From Stomorhina lunata (lineage: Eukaryota > Arthropoda > Insecta > Diptera > Rhiniidae), in the NCBI GenBank assembly GCA_933228675.1, contig OW121742.1:106780940-106844939 (forward strand): 64,000 bases of DNA. The letters are read 5' to 3'. Below, one piece after another: positions 11,451-25,391 of this stretch. The translations under genes and the position numbers were made by a program. Every line of letters begins with the position of its first letter. Position 1 is the first letter of the stretch. The notes under the pieces are model-generated. The model was given only the letters and a program-made list of their open reading frames with translations. It had not been told where the DNA came from and did not search any database.

Positions 11451-12780
11451 TTTATTTTTTAGCAAAGGACAACAAAATGTTTGTTCATTATTTCTTCATT
11501 TGTTTTGATATTTCGTTTTCTTCCTCTTCTACTGCTGCTTTGTCGTTGTCTTCAATGTATTCATGTGTAATATGTGATGTTTGATATTGACATGACGAAA
11601 TACCCCAATGTGAAACTCAAACACACAAACGCTACAGTTTGAAAAGCCAACAACAACAACAACAAAAATCAACGAAAAAAAACTTTATATAAAACAAAAA
11701 CAACTGAAACATCGTTTTAATGTGTGTTTGTATGTCAGTTGGCTATCAACAACAACCAAAATAAAACCCCAAAACACATTGACATACATTTAAAGCTACA
11801 ACAAAAACAACAACACTCGCACTCATAACCCCCCTTTAGATCCCCAACACACACACACACTCACATGCACAGTTAACATAAATTATAACACACATGTTAA
11901 CGTTTACATTTGATATGAAACGAACAAGCAAACGAACCGAAACATTTTAAATCGGCAGAAGATGAAGAAGAAGCAAAATATGAAGAAGAGTAAAATGAAA
12001 TATTAACACAGATGAGAGGAAGAAGAAGAAGCAGAGGCAGAAGCATTGAAATGACAAGAAGAAATAAAAATTTACGTAAATAAAAGTAAAATTTTTTGGG
12101 TTTTGGGATAGGTCGTTCATTTATTTCGTGTGTGTCTGTCTGTCCGTATAAGCGAGTGTTCCAATTTTTCGTGCTCAATTTTTTGTTTTAGTTTATATTT
12201 ATTTTAACTAAAATTATGTTAAATACACACACTTACTCATACATATTTATATTTGTATTTAATTATACCTATAAAAATAGATTTGGAATTTTCAAAAAAT
12301 ATTAAAAAAAATAAAATTTGTCTAAGAAACTGAAAATTTTACATATTTATATAAATTTAAATACAAACATAATTTCAGTTAAGACAGATAATGACTAAAT
12401 AAAATTTTAATGATGATGACAAACAATTGGGTAACACTTTTTGTTTGTAAAAGAAAAAAAATTTTGAGTAAAAACCGAAAAAATATGATCAAAAAGTAGC
12501 CGAGAAAAAAAATAAAATTATGAAATCTTTAATGAATTTTTAAAAGAAATTTATGATTATAAAAAGTTTCTACATATTAAATATGACACAATCATGAATA
12601 TTTGATTCAAAAATAAATATTTAAAAAAATTTTAAGATTTTAGGCAAATTTTGAATTATTTATTTTTGAAATTAACATAATTTTGAAATTACACAAGGTC
12701 TTATTTTTTGAATAAATGCTTTAGTTTAGTATTAAAACATTCACACGGAATTAATAGCATAATATTTTTTTTAAGGAAAA
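11451..12780. other. Non-repetitive island with simple-sequence tracts
   Basis: No gene is recognised. It holds CAACAACAA, ACACACAC and GAAGAAGAAG tracts. A 93-codon minus-strand frame at 11897-12178 contains a leucine-rich stretch and a serine run. The stretches coincide with GAAGAAG/AGAGGCAGAAG simple sequence, so I do not call it a gene. The right part (12200-12780) is plain AT-rich DNA. Confidence 0.6.
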
Positions 12781-15700
12781 TTTAATAAAAAAAAATTTTA
12801 TTATTTTTAAAAATTTCTTTAAGAAATTTTGAAATTTTTAAAAATTTCTTTAAGAAATTTTGAAATTTTTAAAAATTTATTTCAAAAACAGAAACTAGAC
12901 ATAATTACCTCTCCAATGATATATAAAATGTTTCCAAACAATTATTTTTAATAAAAAATTTTAAGCTTGCAAAGATTTTAGAATTTTGTCAAAAAAATTT
13001 CATTATTTTAAAAAATTTCTTAAAGAAATTTCAATTAAGAAAATTTGAGAATTTTAAATTGTTGAAGTTATTTTAATAAAAATTAAAAGAGAATATAAAA
13101 CTTGAAAAAAATTAAGAATAAGAAATCGAGTACAAATACCTTTCTAATGACCTATAATAGGTCTCCGAAATATTTTTAACTGTTACTCAAATATTCATTA
13201 AAAAACTTGTTCATCAAAAAACTTTACAATTTTAAATTGTTCCTGTTATTTCAACAAAAATCTTAAGAAAATTTAAAATTTTCTAAAATCTATTTTTAAA
13301 ATAAGAAACTAGACATAATTTCCTTTCCAATGATATATAAAATGTTTTCCAAATAATTATTTTTTATACAAAATTTAAAGCTTGCAAAGATTTTAGAATT
13401 TTGTCAAAAAATTTCATTATTTTAAAAAATTTCTTAAAGAAATTTCAAAATTTTTAAAAATTAATTTCAAAACCAGAAATTAGACACAATTACCTTTCCA
13501 ATGACCTATAAAGGCTCCCCAAAATTTTATTTACTTTTACTAAAATATTAATTTGAAATTACTGCTATTTTTATTAAGAAAATTTGAGAATTTTAAATTG
13601 TTGAAGTTATTTTAATAAAAATTAAAAGAGAATATAAAACTTGAAAAAAATTAAGAATAAGAAATCGGGTACAAATACCTTTCTAATGACCTATAATAGG
13701 TCTCCGAAATATTTTTAACTGTTACTCAAATATTCATTAAAAAACTTGTTCATCAAAAAACTTTACAATTTTAAATTGTTCCTGTTATTTCAACAAAAAT
13801 CTTAAGAAAATTTAAAATTTTCTAAAATCTATTTTTAAAATAAGAAACTAGACATAATTTCCTTTCCAATGATGTATAAAATGTTTTCCAAACAATTATT
13901 TTTAATAAAAAATTTTAAGCTTGCAAAGATTTTAGAATTTTGTCAAAAAAATTTCATTATTTTAAAAAATTTCTTAAAGAAATTTCAAAATTTTTAAAAA
14001 TTTTTTTCAAAACCAGAAATTAGACACAATTACCTTTCCAATGACCTATAAAGGCTCCCCAAAATTTTATTTACTTTTACTAAAATATTAATTTGAAATT
14101 ACTGCTATTTTTATTAAAAAAATTTGACAATTTTAAATTTATTGAAATTATTTTAACAAAAATTAAAAGAAAATTGAAAACTTTATAAAAATTTATGAAT
14201 AAGAAATAAGGCATAAATACCTTTCTAATGACCTATAATAGGTCCACAAAAAAATATTCATTTAGAATTACAGCCCTTTTCATCAAGAAACTTTAAACAT
14301 TTCAATTTGTTCCTGTTATCTCAACAAAAGTCTTAAGAAATTTTTTAAGAACTGATTTTAAAATAAGAGACTAGGCGTAATTACCTTTCCAATGATATAT
14401 AAAATAATTATTTTTAATAAAAAATTTTAAGCTTGCAAAGATTTTAGAATTTTGTCAAAAAAATTTCATTATTTTAAAAAATTTCTTAAAGAAACTTCAA
14501 AATTTTTAAAATTTAATTTCAAAACCAGAAATTAGATACAATTACCTTTCCAATGACCTATAAAAGCTCCCCATAATTTTGTTTACTTTTACTAAAATAT
14601 TAATTTGAAATTACTGCTATTTTTATTAAGAAAATTTGAGAATTTTAAATTGTTGAAGTTATTTTAATAAAAATTAAAAGAGAATAAAAAACTTGAAAAA
14701 ATTAAGAATAAGAAATTAGGCACAAATACCTTTCGAATGACCTATAATAGGTCTCCGAAATATTTTTTACTGTTACTCAAATATTCATTAAAAAACTTGT
14801 TCATCAAAAAACTTTACAATTTTATATTGTTCCTGTTATTTCAACAAAAATCTTAAGAAAATTTTAATTTTTTTAAAAACTGATTCTATAATAAGAAACT
14901 AGACATAGTTACCTCTCCAATGATATATAAAATGTTTTCCAAATAATTATTTTTTATACAAAATTTAAAGCTTGCAAAAATTTTAGAATTTTATTAAAAG
15001 AATTGCATTATTTTTAAAAAATTCTTAAAGAAATTTCACAATTTTTAAAAATTTATTTCAAAACCAGAAATTAGACACAATTACCTTTCCAATGACCTAT
15101 AAAAGCAGCCCGATATTTTATTTACTATTACTCAAATATTAGTTTGAATTTAATGCTATTTTCATTAAGAAAATTTTAAAATTTAAATTTATTGAAATTA
15201 TTTAAATTAACAAAAGTATAAAGAAAATTGAAAACTTTAAAATAATAAGAATAAGGAATCAGACACAAATGCCTTTCTAATGGCCTATAATAGGTCCACG
15301 AAAAATTTTTTAATCTTATTGAAATATTGATTTAGAATCACATCTTTTTTCTTTAAGAAACCTTCACAATTCCAATTTGTACCTATTTTAATAAAAGTCT
15401 TAAGAAATTTTAAGTTTTTTCAAAACTGATTTTAAAATAGGAAACAAGACATAATTACCTTTCTAATGATATATAAAATGCTTTCCAAATAATTATTTTT
15501 TATACAAAATTTAAAGCTTGCAAACATTTTAGAATTTTATCAAAAAAATTCATTATTTTTGAAAATTTCTTAAAGAAATTTCAGGTTTTTTAAAAACAGA
15601 AATAAGATACAATTACCCTTCTAACAAAAAAACTAGACATAATTTCCTTTCCAATGATATATAATATGTCTCTAATATCTATTGTTAAAACGAAATTTAT

Positions 15701-18700
15701 TGCTTGCAAAGATCGTGTATTAAAATGAAAAATTACAAAATTTCTAAATTGTTACCTAATTTACAAAAAAAGTCTTAAAGAATTTTAAAATTTTGCAACC
15801 AAATGTTACACTAAAAGAATCTAAAGATAATTTCCTTTCAAATGATATATAATAAATTTCTCAAATGGCCTTGATTAATTCCCTTATGTCCCTTAAAAAT
15901 ACATCTCTTATAAATTTTTTTTTTTTAGAAATTTTAACAATTTTGCTTTATATTAACAAAAGTCTTAAAAAAAATTTTAAATTTTGTAAAAACTTTTTAT
16001 ACCAAAAAAATGTAGACATAATATCCTTTCAAATGATATATAATGTATACCTCAATTTAACGTAATCAATACTCAAGTAATCTCTTGAAAATGCGCCTGT
16101 TATAAAGAGAAATTGTAAAATTTTTCGAATTTTTGCTTCGTTTTTACAAAAGTCTTAAAGAAATTTTAAATTTTTACAAAAGTTATTATAACAAAGGAAT
16201 ATAGGCATAAATACCTTTCAAATGATATATAATGTATACACCAAATTTAACAAGTCAATACTTAAGTATTCTCCTCTTATAAAGAAAAATTGTACAAATT
16301 TTAAAATTTTTGCTTTATTTTTACAAAAGTCTTCAAGAAAGTTAAAATTTTGGAAAAAGTTTTTACAACAAAAGAATATAGGCATAATTTCCTTTTAAAT
16401 GATATATAATATATACCCCAAATGTAACTAATCAGTACTCAAGTATTCCCTTGGAAATACTTCATTCATAAAGAAAAATTTTATTTTTTTTTAATTTTTC
16501 CTTCATTTTTTTTAAAACTCTTGAAAAAATTTAAAAATTTCTTCAGACATATTTTAATTAATAAATAAAGACACATTTTCCTTATAAATGATATATAACA
16601 CATCCCTCAAATGGAATTCAAAAATACTAAAATATTATCTTGAAAATATGTCTTAAAAAAAATCACAAAATGTTTAACATTTTTGCTTTCTTTATTCAAA
16701 AGTCTTTAAGAAATTTTTGAATTGTTCAAATTTTGTTTTATTAAAAGAAAGTAGACACAATTTCCTATCTGATGATATATAATTTACTTGCAAAGTTACT
16801 TTAATAGCAACTGAAATTTCCTCATAGAAATGGGTCAATTATAATGAACATGTCACAATCCTATTTTTTGTTCGAGAAAGTTTTAAGTTCATAGAAATTG
16901 GTTTTATAAGCTGAAAGTAGATACAATTTCCTTTCTAATGATATACTATATATCACAATATCATTTTCTATTTTCAGGGAAAGAGCATCCATAAAAAAAC
17001 TCTTAAGGAAAAATTAAAAAAAAATGTGTTATTTAGAAATATTTTTTTTGATCTTTTAACAAAATTCTACTAAAAAATTTCGATTTCCTTAAAATTTGTT
17101 TTAATAAAAGAAAGTAGACCTATTTTCCTTTCTAACGATATATAATATCTCATTAAAGTATCTTTGGGCAATACTAAAATTTTAATTCAAAATTACTTCT
17201 TTTTATATTGAAACATTTTTTAAAATAATTTTTTTTCGATTTCTTAAAAAAAATGTTCGAGAAAATTTTCTATGAAAAACTTATTTAAGTACCAGAAAGT
17301 AGACATAATATGCTTTCCAATGATATACTATATATCTAGATATCATTTAAAATTTTCAGGAATAGAGTACCCTTAAACTTGAACTCTTAAGAAAAAATTT
17401 AAACAAATTGTGTTATTTAGAAATATTTTTTTTGGTTCTTTTAACAAAATTCTTAAAAAAAAATTAGATTTCTTAAAAATTAGTTTTTATAAAAGAAAGT
17501 AGACCTATTTTCTTTTCCAACGATATATAATATCTCATTAAAGTATCTTTAGGTAATATAAAAATTTTAATTCAAAATTACTTCTTTTTATATTGAAACA
17601 TTTTTTAAAATAATTTTTTTCGATTTCTTTAAAAAAAATGTTCGAGAAAATTTTTTATGAAAAACTTATTTAAGTACCAGAAAGTAGGTAGAATTTGCTT
17701 TGCAATGATATACTATATATCTTGATATCGTTTCCTATTTTCAGGAATAGAGTAACCATAAATGAACTCATAAGAAAAAATTTAAACAAATTGCGTTATT
17801 AAGAAATATTCTTTTTTTGTCTTTTAGCAAAATTCTTCTAAAAATTTTCGATTTGCTTAAAATTTGTTTTAATAAAAGAAAGTAGACCTATTTTCCTTTC
17901 CAACGATATATAATATCTCATTAAAGTATCTTTGGGTAATACAAAAATTTTAATTCAAAATTACTTCTTTTTATATTGAAACATTTTTTAAAATAATTTT
18001 TTTCGATTTCTTTAAAACAACTGTTTGAGAAAATTTTTTATGAAAAACTTATTTGAGTACCAGAAAGTAGACATAATATGCTTTCCAATGATATACTATA
18101 TATCTAGATATCATTTCCCATTTTCAGGAATTGAGTACCCTAAAATGAACTCTTAAGAAAAAATTTAAACAAATTGTGTTATTTAGAAATATTTTTTTTG
18201 GTTCTTTTAACAAAATTCTTAAAAAAAATTTAGATTTCTTAAAAATTAGTTTTTATAAAAGAAAGTAGACCTATTTTCTTTTCCAACGATATATAATATC
18301 TCATTAAAGTATCTTTAGGTAATATAAAAATTTTAATTCAAAATTACTTCTTTTTATATTGAAACATTTTTTAAAATAATTTTTTTCGATTTCTTTAAAA
18401 AAAAATGTTCGAGAAAATTTTTTATGAAAAACTTATTTGAGTACCAGAAAGTAGACATAATATGCTTTCCAATGATATACTATATATCTAGATATCATTT
18501 CCCATTTTCAGGAATAGAGTACCCTAAAATGAACTCTTAAGAAAAAATTTAAACAAATTGTGTTATTTAGAAATATTTTTTTTGGTTCTTTTAACAAAAT
18601 TATTAAAAAAAAAAACTTCAAGTTCCTTAAAATAAACAAAGAAGACATATTTTCCTTTCAAACGATATGTAATACCTCTTTAAAGTATCAATTTGTAATA

Positions 18701-19420
18701 CTAAAATTTTGATTCAAAATTACTTCTTTTTAAATTGAATTTTGTTTTTAAATAAAGTTTTTTGATTTCTTTACACATTTTTTTTTCGAAAAATTTTTTA
18801 TGAAAAACTTAGTTTTGTACCAGATAGTAGACATAATTTGCTTTGAAATTATATACTATATATCTCGATATCGTTTCCTATTTCCAGAAATGAAGTATTC
18901 TTAAATTAAATCTTAAGGAAAAATTAAAAAAAAAATTATGTTATTTTGGTTCTTTTAACAAAATTCTTTTACAAAATTTCGATTTCTTAAAAATTAGTTT
19001 TAATAAAAGAAATTAGACATATTTTCCTCTTCAACGATATATAATATCTCATTGAAAAATCTTTGGGTAATACTTAAAATTTGATTAAAAATTACGGCTT
19101 TTAAAAAAAAAATCGTTATTTGGTTCTTTTAACAAAATTCTTTTACAAAATTTCGATTTCTTAAAAATTAGTTTCAATAAAAGAAATTAGACCTATTTTC
19201 CTTTTCAACGATATATAATATTTTATTAAAGTATCTTTAGGTAATACTTAAAATTTGATTCAAAATTATGTCTATTTATATTGAAAATTTTTTTGAAATA
19301 AAGTTATTTTGCTTTCTTTAAAAATTTTGTTTTGGAAAATCTTTTTATGAAAAACTTATTTAAGTAAATTATAGTAGACATAATTTGCTTTCCATTGATA
19401 TATAATTCATGTCAATTTTC
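12781..19420 (+). repeat. ~180-bp satellite with a conserved GTAGACAYAATTTCCTTTCC box
   Basis: A conserved box, GTAGACACAATTTCCTTTCC followed by AATGATATATAA, recurs roughly every 165-195 bp (for example near 13139, 13319, 13491, 13678, 13859, 14032 and 14218). Sequence between boxes is much more diverged. Between 12.9 and 15 kb a trimeric higher-order repeat of ~540 bp is visible. Between 17 and 18.7 kb a dimeric one of ~385 bp alternates CTTTCCAACGATATATAATA and CTTTCCAATGATATACTATA boxes. Plus-strand orientation is defined by the box as written. Confidence 0.9.
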
Positions 19421-20489
19421 TTTGATATTTTGAGAATATTAAAGAAAAAAAACTCTTCTGGTGAGATAAATTTAAAACATTTACTGAAAAATGATAGATT
19501 TTAAAGAGAAAAGTTGAGATTTTTTTTGAAAATTTTCTGTAAAATTTTTAAACGGCAATATTTTGAATTTTTCTTCCAAAAACTTGTTTTCAAAACCAAT
19601 TTATATCTCTACAAGATTTCCTCAATTTTACAAAAAACCAAAGAATCTGTCTACCATTTTGCCAGTTCGAACATTCTAATATTTATTACAAATTAAAGTG
19701 TCATATTTCTAGTATCTAAAATATGTCTAATAAAATGATGTCTTCTTATATTTGCAACTAGTTTTTGTTATTTGGATTTTTTCTAATTTATTACTAAAAA
19801 AATTGTGTTTTTCTTCAATTAAAAGGCAAAAACTGCAAAAACAATTAAAAGGGGCAAAATAAATAAAATATCGATTTTATTTAAGTATTTTTTGTTTTGT
19901 TATAAGAGTTTTTTTCTTCAGATACTTTTTGTAGCTATTAGATTTTTTTGCAATTGTTTTTTTTTTTTTTTGTATTGTGCATGCCTCATTATCAAGTATC
20001 TGCTGGATATAGGAAACATGCTAAAAGTTATACACGAATTTGTGTGTAAATTTGCTTTTTTTCGATAATATTTCTAGTATAATTTTCGATTTGAAGCCCT
20101 TCTCTACTTGAGGGGTAAGACGGTAAGATAAAGGAGAATGTTGTTAATTTGCTAAAATAAGTTGGTAAAATTATTAAAAATTTGTTGAGAATAAACTAGA
20201 ATTTAAGAACCATAAGCTATCATTCAATAGAACAAGCTATCATTTCATAGAACATGCTATCACTTTAAAGTGAGTGTTTCAGAATTTTATTTTGTTATAA
20301 GAGTTGCATTGTAAGTATCAATAAGAATTATTTTTAAACAAATTGTATATCAATTAAAAGGAAATTGAGCTTACTTTAACTTTTTGTAAGAAATTTTTAA
20401 GAAAAAAAATTTCTTTAAATCTTTTGTTAAAATAAAAAAATTACTTAAAAATTTACAAATTTTTCAAATAATCTAATCCTTTTTTAGGG
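19421..20489. other. AT-rich junction between opposite satellite orientations
   Basis: The box satellite fades near 19400 and reappears reversed near 20500. The intervening DNA is AT-rich with only short direct repeats (for example AACAAGCTATCATT / AACATGCTATCACT near 20230-20265). No gene is recognised. Confidence 0.6.
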
Positions 20490-21752
20490 TAATGTCTTTT
20501 TAACAATAAAGTATAATTTTAAGATAAATTGTATATCATTGGAAAGGGAATTGTGTCTACTTTCTTATATAAAAACAAATTTTTCTTAAATTGAAAATTT
20601 CTTGAAAACTTTTTTCAAAAATGTCCAAAAAATTTTGAATTTTTTTACTAATCCAGGATAAAATGTCTATGTTTAATGGAACTCTTTTTCAAAACAAGCA
20701 ACATCTGACATCTTGAATTGTATATCATTGAAAAGGAAATTGTGTCTATTTTCCATTACTAAAAGAATTTTTTAAGAAATAAAAAAATTCTTTAACACTT
20801 TTGACAAAATTAAAAAAAAATTAAAATTTTTGTAATTTATTAAAATTATGATTACTTTTTCAAGCTAATATAATTCTTTCAAGAAAATATACATTAAAGT
20901 TGTATATCATTGGAAAGGAAATCGTGTCTACTTTATTTTATGGAAAGATATTTTGAAAAAATTTTAAATTTCTTTAAGAAAAATTTGAAAAATGTAGAAA
21001 TTTTGTTTATTTTTTGGTTTGATTCTTTTTTTAAGGAAAATTTTAAGAATCAAAAGGAGGTATTTTAAGAATCAAAAAGAAGTCTAATTGTATATCATTA
21101 GAGAGGAAATTGTATCTATTTTTCTTTATTAAAATAAATTTTGAAGAAACAAAAACAGTCTTTAACACTTTTGTCAAAAATAAAACAAAAAAACTTAAAA
21201 TTTTTGTAATTTTTTTAAAATGATGGTTACTTTTTCGAGCTAACATGATTCTACCAAGAAAATATATATTAAAGTTAATTAATATATCATTGGAAAGGAA
21301 ATCGTGTCTACTTTATTTTATAGAAAGATAATTTGTAGAAATTAAAAAATTTTTTAACAAAAATTTGAAAAATTTAAAAATTTTGTTTATTTTTTGGTTT
21401 GATTTTGGTTCTTTTTTTAAGGAAAATTTTAAGAATCAAAGGTAGGTCTTTCGAAGTCTAATTGTATATCATTAGAGAGGAAATTATGTCTGTTTTTTTT
21501 ATTAGAAGACATTTTGAAGACAGAAATTTCTGAACAATCTTTAACACTTTTGTCAAAATAAAACAAAAATATGCAATTTTTGGTAATTTTCTAAATTGAT
21601 GGATATTTGTTCAAGACAATATTATTCTATTAGTAAAATTTATATTAAAGTTTAATTGTATATCATTGGAAAGGAAATCGAGTCTACTTTCTTTTATAGA
21701 AAAATATTTTGCGAAAATTTTAAATTTCTTTTGTAATATTCCATAATAATAG
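20490..21752 (-). repeat. Box satellite, inverted orientation
   Basis: The same box appears as its reverse complement, TTGTATATCATTGGAAAGGA followed by AATTGTGTCTACTTT, near 20526, 20714, 20900, 21088, 21276, 21465 and 21655. Spacing is again about 190 bp. Units also share TTTTTTTAAGGAAAATTTTA followed by AGAATCAAA, which is the target of the Helentron-type insertion to the right. Confidence 0.9.
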
Positions 21753-21757
21753 TTTTT

Positions 21758-21894
21758 TTATACCCTTCACCAATAGGTGAAAGGGTATTATAAGTTTGTG
21801 ATTCCGTTTGTAATTTTTTTATTAGTGATCGTAGACCCCATAAAAATTATACCGATCGACTCAGAATCGGGAGGAGAATCGATTAAGCGATGTC

Positions 21895-21926
<32 letters not shown>

Positions 21927-22935
21927 CGTCTGTCTGTCTGTCTGTTGAAATCAAGTTTCTGAAGCCCCTGGAGGATGGACTTACATAAATTTTATATCAG
22001 ATTTTAGGAAATTCTCCCGCAATGAACGCTATTAAATTTCATTAAAATCGGTTTATAAACACCGAAAATATCGAAAAAATACCAAAAATTAGACGAAAAT
22101 TTTAAAATTTTTGATTGAAACACACTTTTAAATAACAAGAGAAAAAAGATACTCCTGGTGTACATGTGATAATATGTTATATATCAGATTGTAGGAAATA
22201 TTTTCCCAAAGCACTCTGTAAAATTTTATCAAAATCGGTCCATAAACAACTGAGATATTGCCAAAACACTAAATTTTATGTATCGCAAATTGCCCAAAGT
22301 ACGCATTAGGGAATGTTTGTTGAAAAAATGAAATGCAGAAATAGGAAAAAACCATCCTCCTTTAGCACGGACATACGTACATTTTATATCAGATTTTAGG
22401 AAATTCCCCCACCAAGCACGTTATTAAATTTTATCAAAAGCGGTCCATAAACAATTGAGATATCGCAATAACACTACATTTGATGTACAGCAAATTGCCC
22501 AAAGTACGTGTCTAAGAAATTTTGTTTACATTTTGTAAGTATTGTTTCAGCGATATCTCAGGTGTTTATGGACCGATTGTGATGAAATTTGACATCGTTC
22601 TTTATGGGAGGATTTTCTAAAATCTGATATATAAACTCCACATACCATTCAAATTGTACCGATCAACTCAGAATCGGCACAAGAATCGATTTCGCGACCT
22701 CCGTCCGTCTGTCCGTCCGTCTGTTTGTTTGCCCGTCCGTCCGTCTGTTTGTTTGTCCGTCCGTCTACATGTCCGTCCGTCTACCTGTCTGTCCTTTTTA
22801 TACCCTTCACCAATAGGTGAAAGGGTATTATAAGTTTGTGATTCCGTTTGTAATTTTTTTATTAGTGATCGTAGACCCCATAAAAATTATACCGATCGAC
22901 TCAGAATCGGGAGGAGAATCGATTAAGCGATGTCC

Positions 22936-22970
<35 letters not shown>

Positions 22971-25391
22971 CGTCTGTCTGTCTGTCTGTTGAAATCAAGT
23001 TTCTGAAGCCCCTGGAGGATGGACTTACATAAATTTTATATCAGATTTTAGGAAATTCTCCCGCAATGAACGCTATTAAATTTCATTAAAATCGGTTTAT
23101 AAACACCGAAAATATCGAAAAAATACCAAAAATTAGACGAAAATTTTAAAATTTTTGATTGAAACACACTTTTAAATAACAAGAGAAAAAAGATACTCCT
23201 GGTGTACATGTGATAATATGTTATATATCAGATTGTAGGAAATATTTTCCCAAAGCACTCTGTAAAATTTTATCAAAATCGGTCCATAAACAACTGAGAT
23301 ATTGCCAAAACACTAAATTTTATGTATCGCAAATTGCCCAAAGTACGCATTAGGGAATGTTTGTTGAAAAAATGAAATGCAGAAATAGGAAAAAACCATC
23401 CTCCTTTAGCACGGACATACGTACATTTTATATCAGATTTTAGGAAATTCCCCCACCAAGCACGTTATTAAATTTTATCAAAAGCGGTCCATAAACAATT
23501 GAGATATCGCAATAACACTACATTTGATGTACAGCAAATTGCCCAAAGTACGTGTCTAAGAAATTTTGTTTACATTTTGTAAGTATTGTTTCAGCGATAT
23601 CTCAGGTGTTTATGGACCGATTGTGATGAAATTTGACATCGTTCTTTATGGGAGGATTTTCTAAAATCTGATATATAAACTCCACATACCATTCAAATTG
23701 TACCGATCAACTCAGAATCGGCACAAGAATCGATTTCGCGACCTCCGTCCGTCTGTCCGTCCGTCTGTTTGTTTGCCCGTCCGTCCGTCTGTTTGTTTGT
23801 CCGTCCGTCTACATGTCCGTCCGTCTACCTGTCTGTCCTTTTTTCTGTTGTAGTCAAGTTTTTGGAGCTCCTGTTTTGTCGATATCTCAGATGTTTATTT
23901 TGATGAAGTTTAATAGTGTCCTTCGCAGGGGATTATCTAAATCCTGATGCATTCTGTAATTTGTGGTAGATATAATTTAGCGTTTAAGCGATGGTGTTTT
24001 GAACGACAATGAAATGAAATTCAGGGTGGGACAATTCAGGCAGGCACACTGCATTTATCTTAATTTTGTGTCTGACTTTTGAACATTATGATAACATTTG
24101 AGAATGTATTATATATCAAATTATAGGTAATCTTCCTAGGAAGTACAAAAATGCATCTGATTACATGATATCCATTCAAAACCTACATATGTATGTAAGT
24201 ATCTCACATATCAACAAAAATTTAAATTTTTTAATTGCAATTGGGAGAAATCCGTTCACGTTTGATAATTGATCCCGTATAACTTCGCCTAAGGCAATCT
24301 CTTAGTAGCTAATAAGTGACAAATTATAATAGATACGATGATGACATTTAGTATAAAGACGTTGTACAATATTGATATTCAGGACAATAGCGCCTAAAAT
24401 AAACTTTCTAGAGGTACAACATTTGACAAAAGTATTTCTGATCTCTTGAAAAGTTCGATATTGAAAATGGGCGAGCTCTATTCACATTTAGTGAAATCTC
24501 CCACATAAACCCGACCGGGAATCGATTTAATGCTGATAAATTAAATCATAATAAAATTGCACAAAGAACTAGAGCAAAACTTTCCAAACATCCATCGGAC
24601 AGATCGAAAGAACTAAACATCCCAAATATTATTGATGAAGTGTTCATTTTAATTAATTAACTAACTTCAAATTAATAAGTAAACTTTTCCGACAAAGCTG
24701 ATAACCATCCATTCAAAAGCTATATATTTCACGTATGTATCTAAAACTAAGAGTGTATACCCTATAATTTGAAGGCTTGTATACATTGACAATCATTGTT
24801 AAAGCTTTGACCTAAATCAGTCCGCTAACTTCAGAGTTTTACATAACTAATCAAGAACTTTTACTAGTTGGATAATTCGTACGAATTAAAGTGCACAACC
24901 CTCACTGGGCACAGCGTTTTTGGGTTGCATGTCAGAATACTTAAACTTCATCAAATCGATGTGCTATTGCAAATGTAAGGGCATCTACATTTTGAAGCAT
25001 CTTTTCTGCATGGTTTATCTGGTCTATCGAACTTTATTAAATGTTCGTAAAATATGTGTCTATTTTATTTCGAAGCTACTGGCTGGCTTAAATATGCATT
25101 CTCTACTTGTAGTCTAGTAATCATTATCTTTCACAAAGGGACCACTTTAGAACCCAAGTGAAGCTTCCCTAGACATCAGCCACCTGCCCAACCTAACCTT
25201 TGGGTGCATAACTATTCTAGATGAGGACGCCACCGAAAAGGTTTTCGTTTTCCGACTCTTAACTTTGAAGACTCTTTGCATATAATACTAGTATAACCAA
25301 ATATTGCTACGAATTACATTAAGTACTTTTGGAACACCATTGGTGAAGGGTATCCAAGATTCGGCAAAGCCGAATATACCACTCTTACTTG
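21758..25391 (+). mobile_element. Helentron-associated (DINE-1/INE-1-like) element, non-autonomous
   Basis: The subterminal sequence ATACCCTTCACC at 21760-21771 is the inverse of GGTGAAGGGTAT at 25342-25353. A GTCY microsatellite follows the 5' part (near 21894-21945), preceded by GACCCCATAAAAATTATACC and a GACTCAGAATCG motif. At the 3' end a perfect hairpin (ATTCGGC-AAA-GCCGAAT, 25359-25375) is followed by ATACCACTCTTACTTG. These are family hallmarks of fly DINE-1 elements, which are Helentron derivatives that insert between T residues. The element interrupts a T-run of the local satellite, as expected. There is no Rep or helicase coding sequence. The 5' 1.04 kb is tandemly duplicated. Family placement is from remembered structure, not a search. 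Confidence 0.75.
21760..23843. repeat. Tandem duplication, two ~1.04-kb copies inside the element
   Basis: Copy one (21760-22799) and copy two (22800-23843) appear identical by eye except for one extra GTCT unit and a C/T difference in the microsatellite of copy two. Each copy carries a second, degenerate head at its right end (TACCGATCAACTCAGAATCG plus a GTCC/GTTT microsatellite), so the unit is itself a diverged dimer. Confidence 0.9.

Noticed and set aside
11897..12178. 93-codon minus-strand frame with a leucine-rich, membrane-like stretch
   Set aside because: The leucines and serines come from GAAGAAG-type simple sequence. The start context and ends are unremarkable and no family is recognised.
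21777..23032. Two similar small open frames with Cys-Leu-Ser-Val repeats
   Set aside because: They are translations of the duplicated Helentron-type element head and its GTCT microsatellite.
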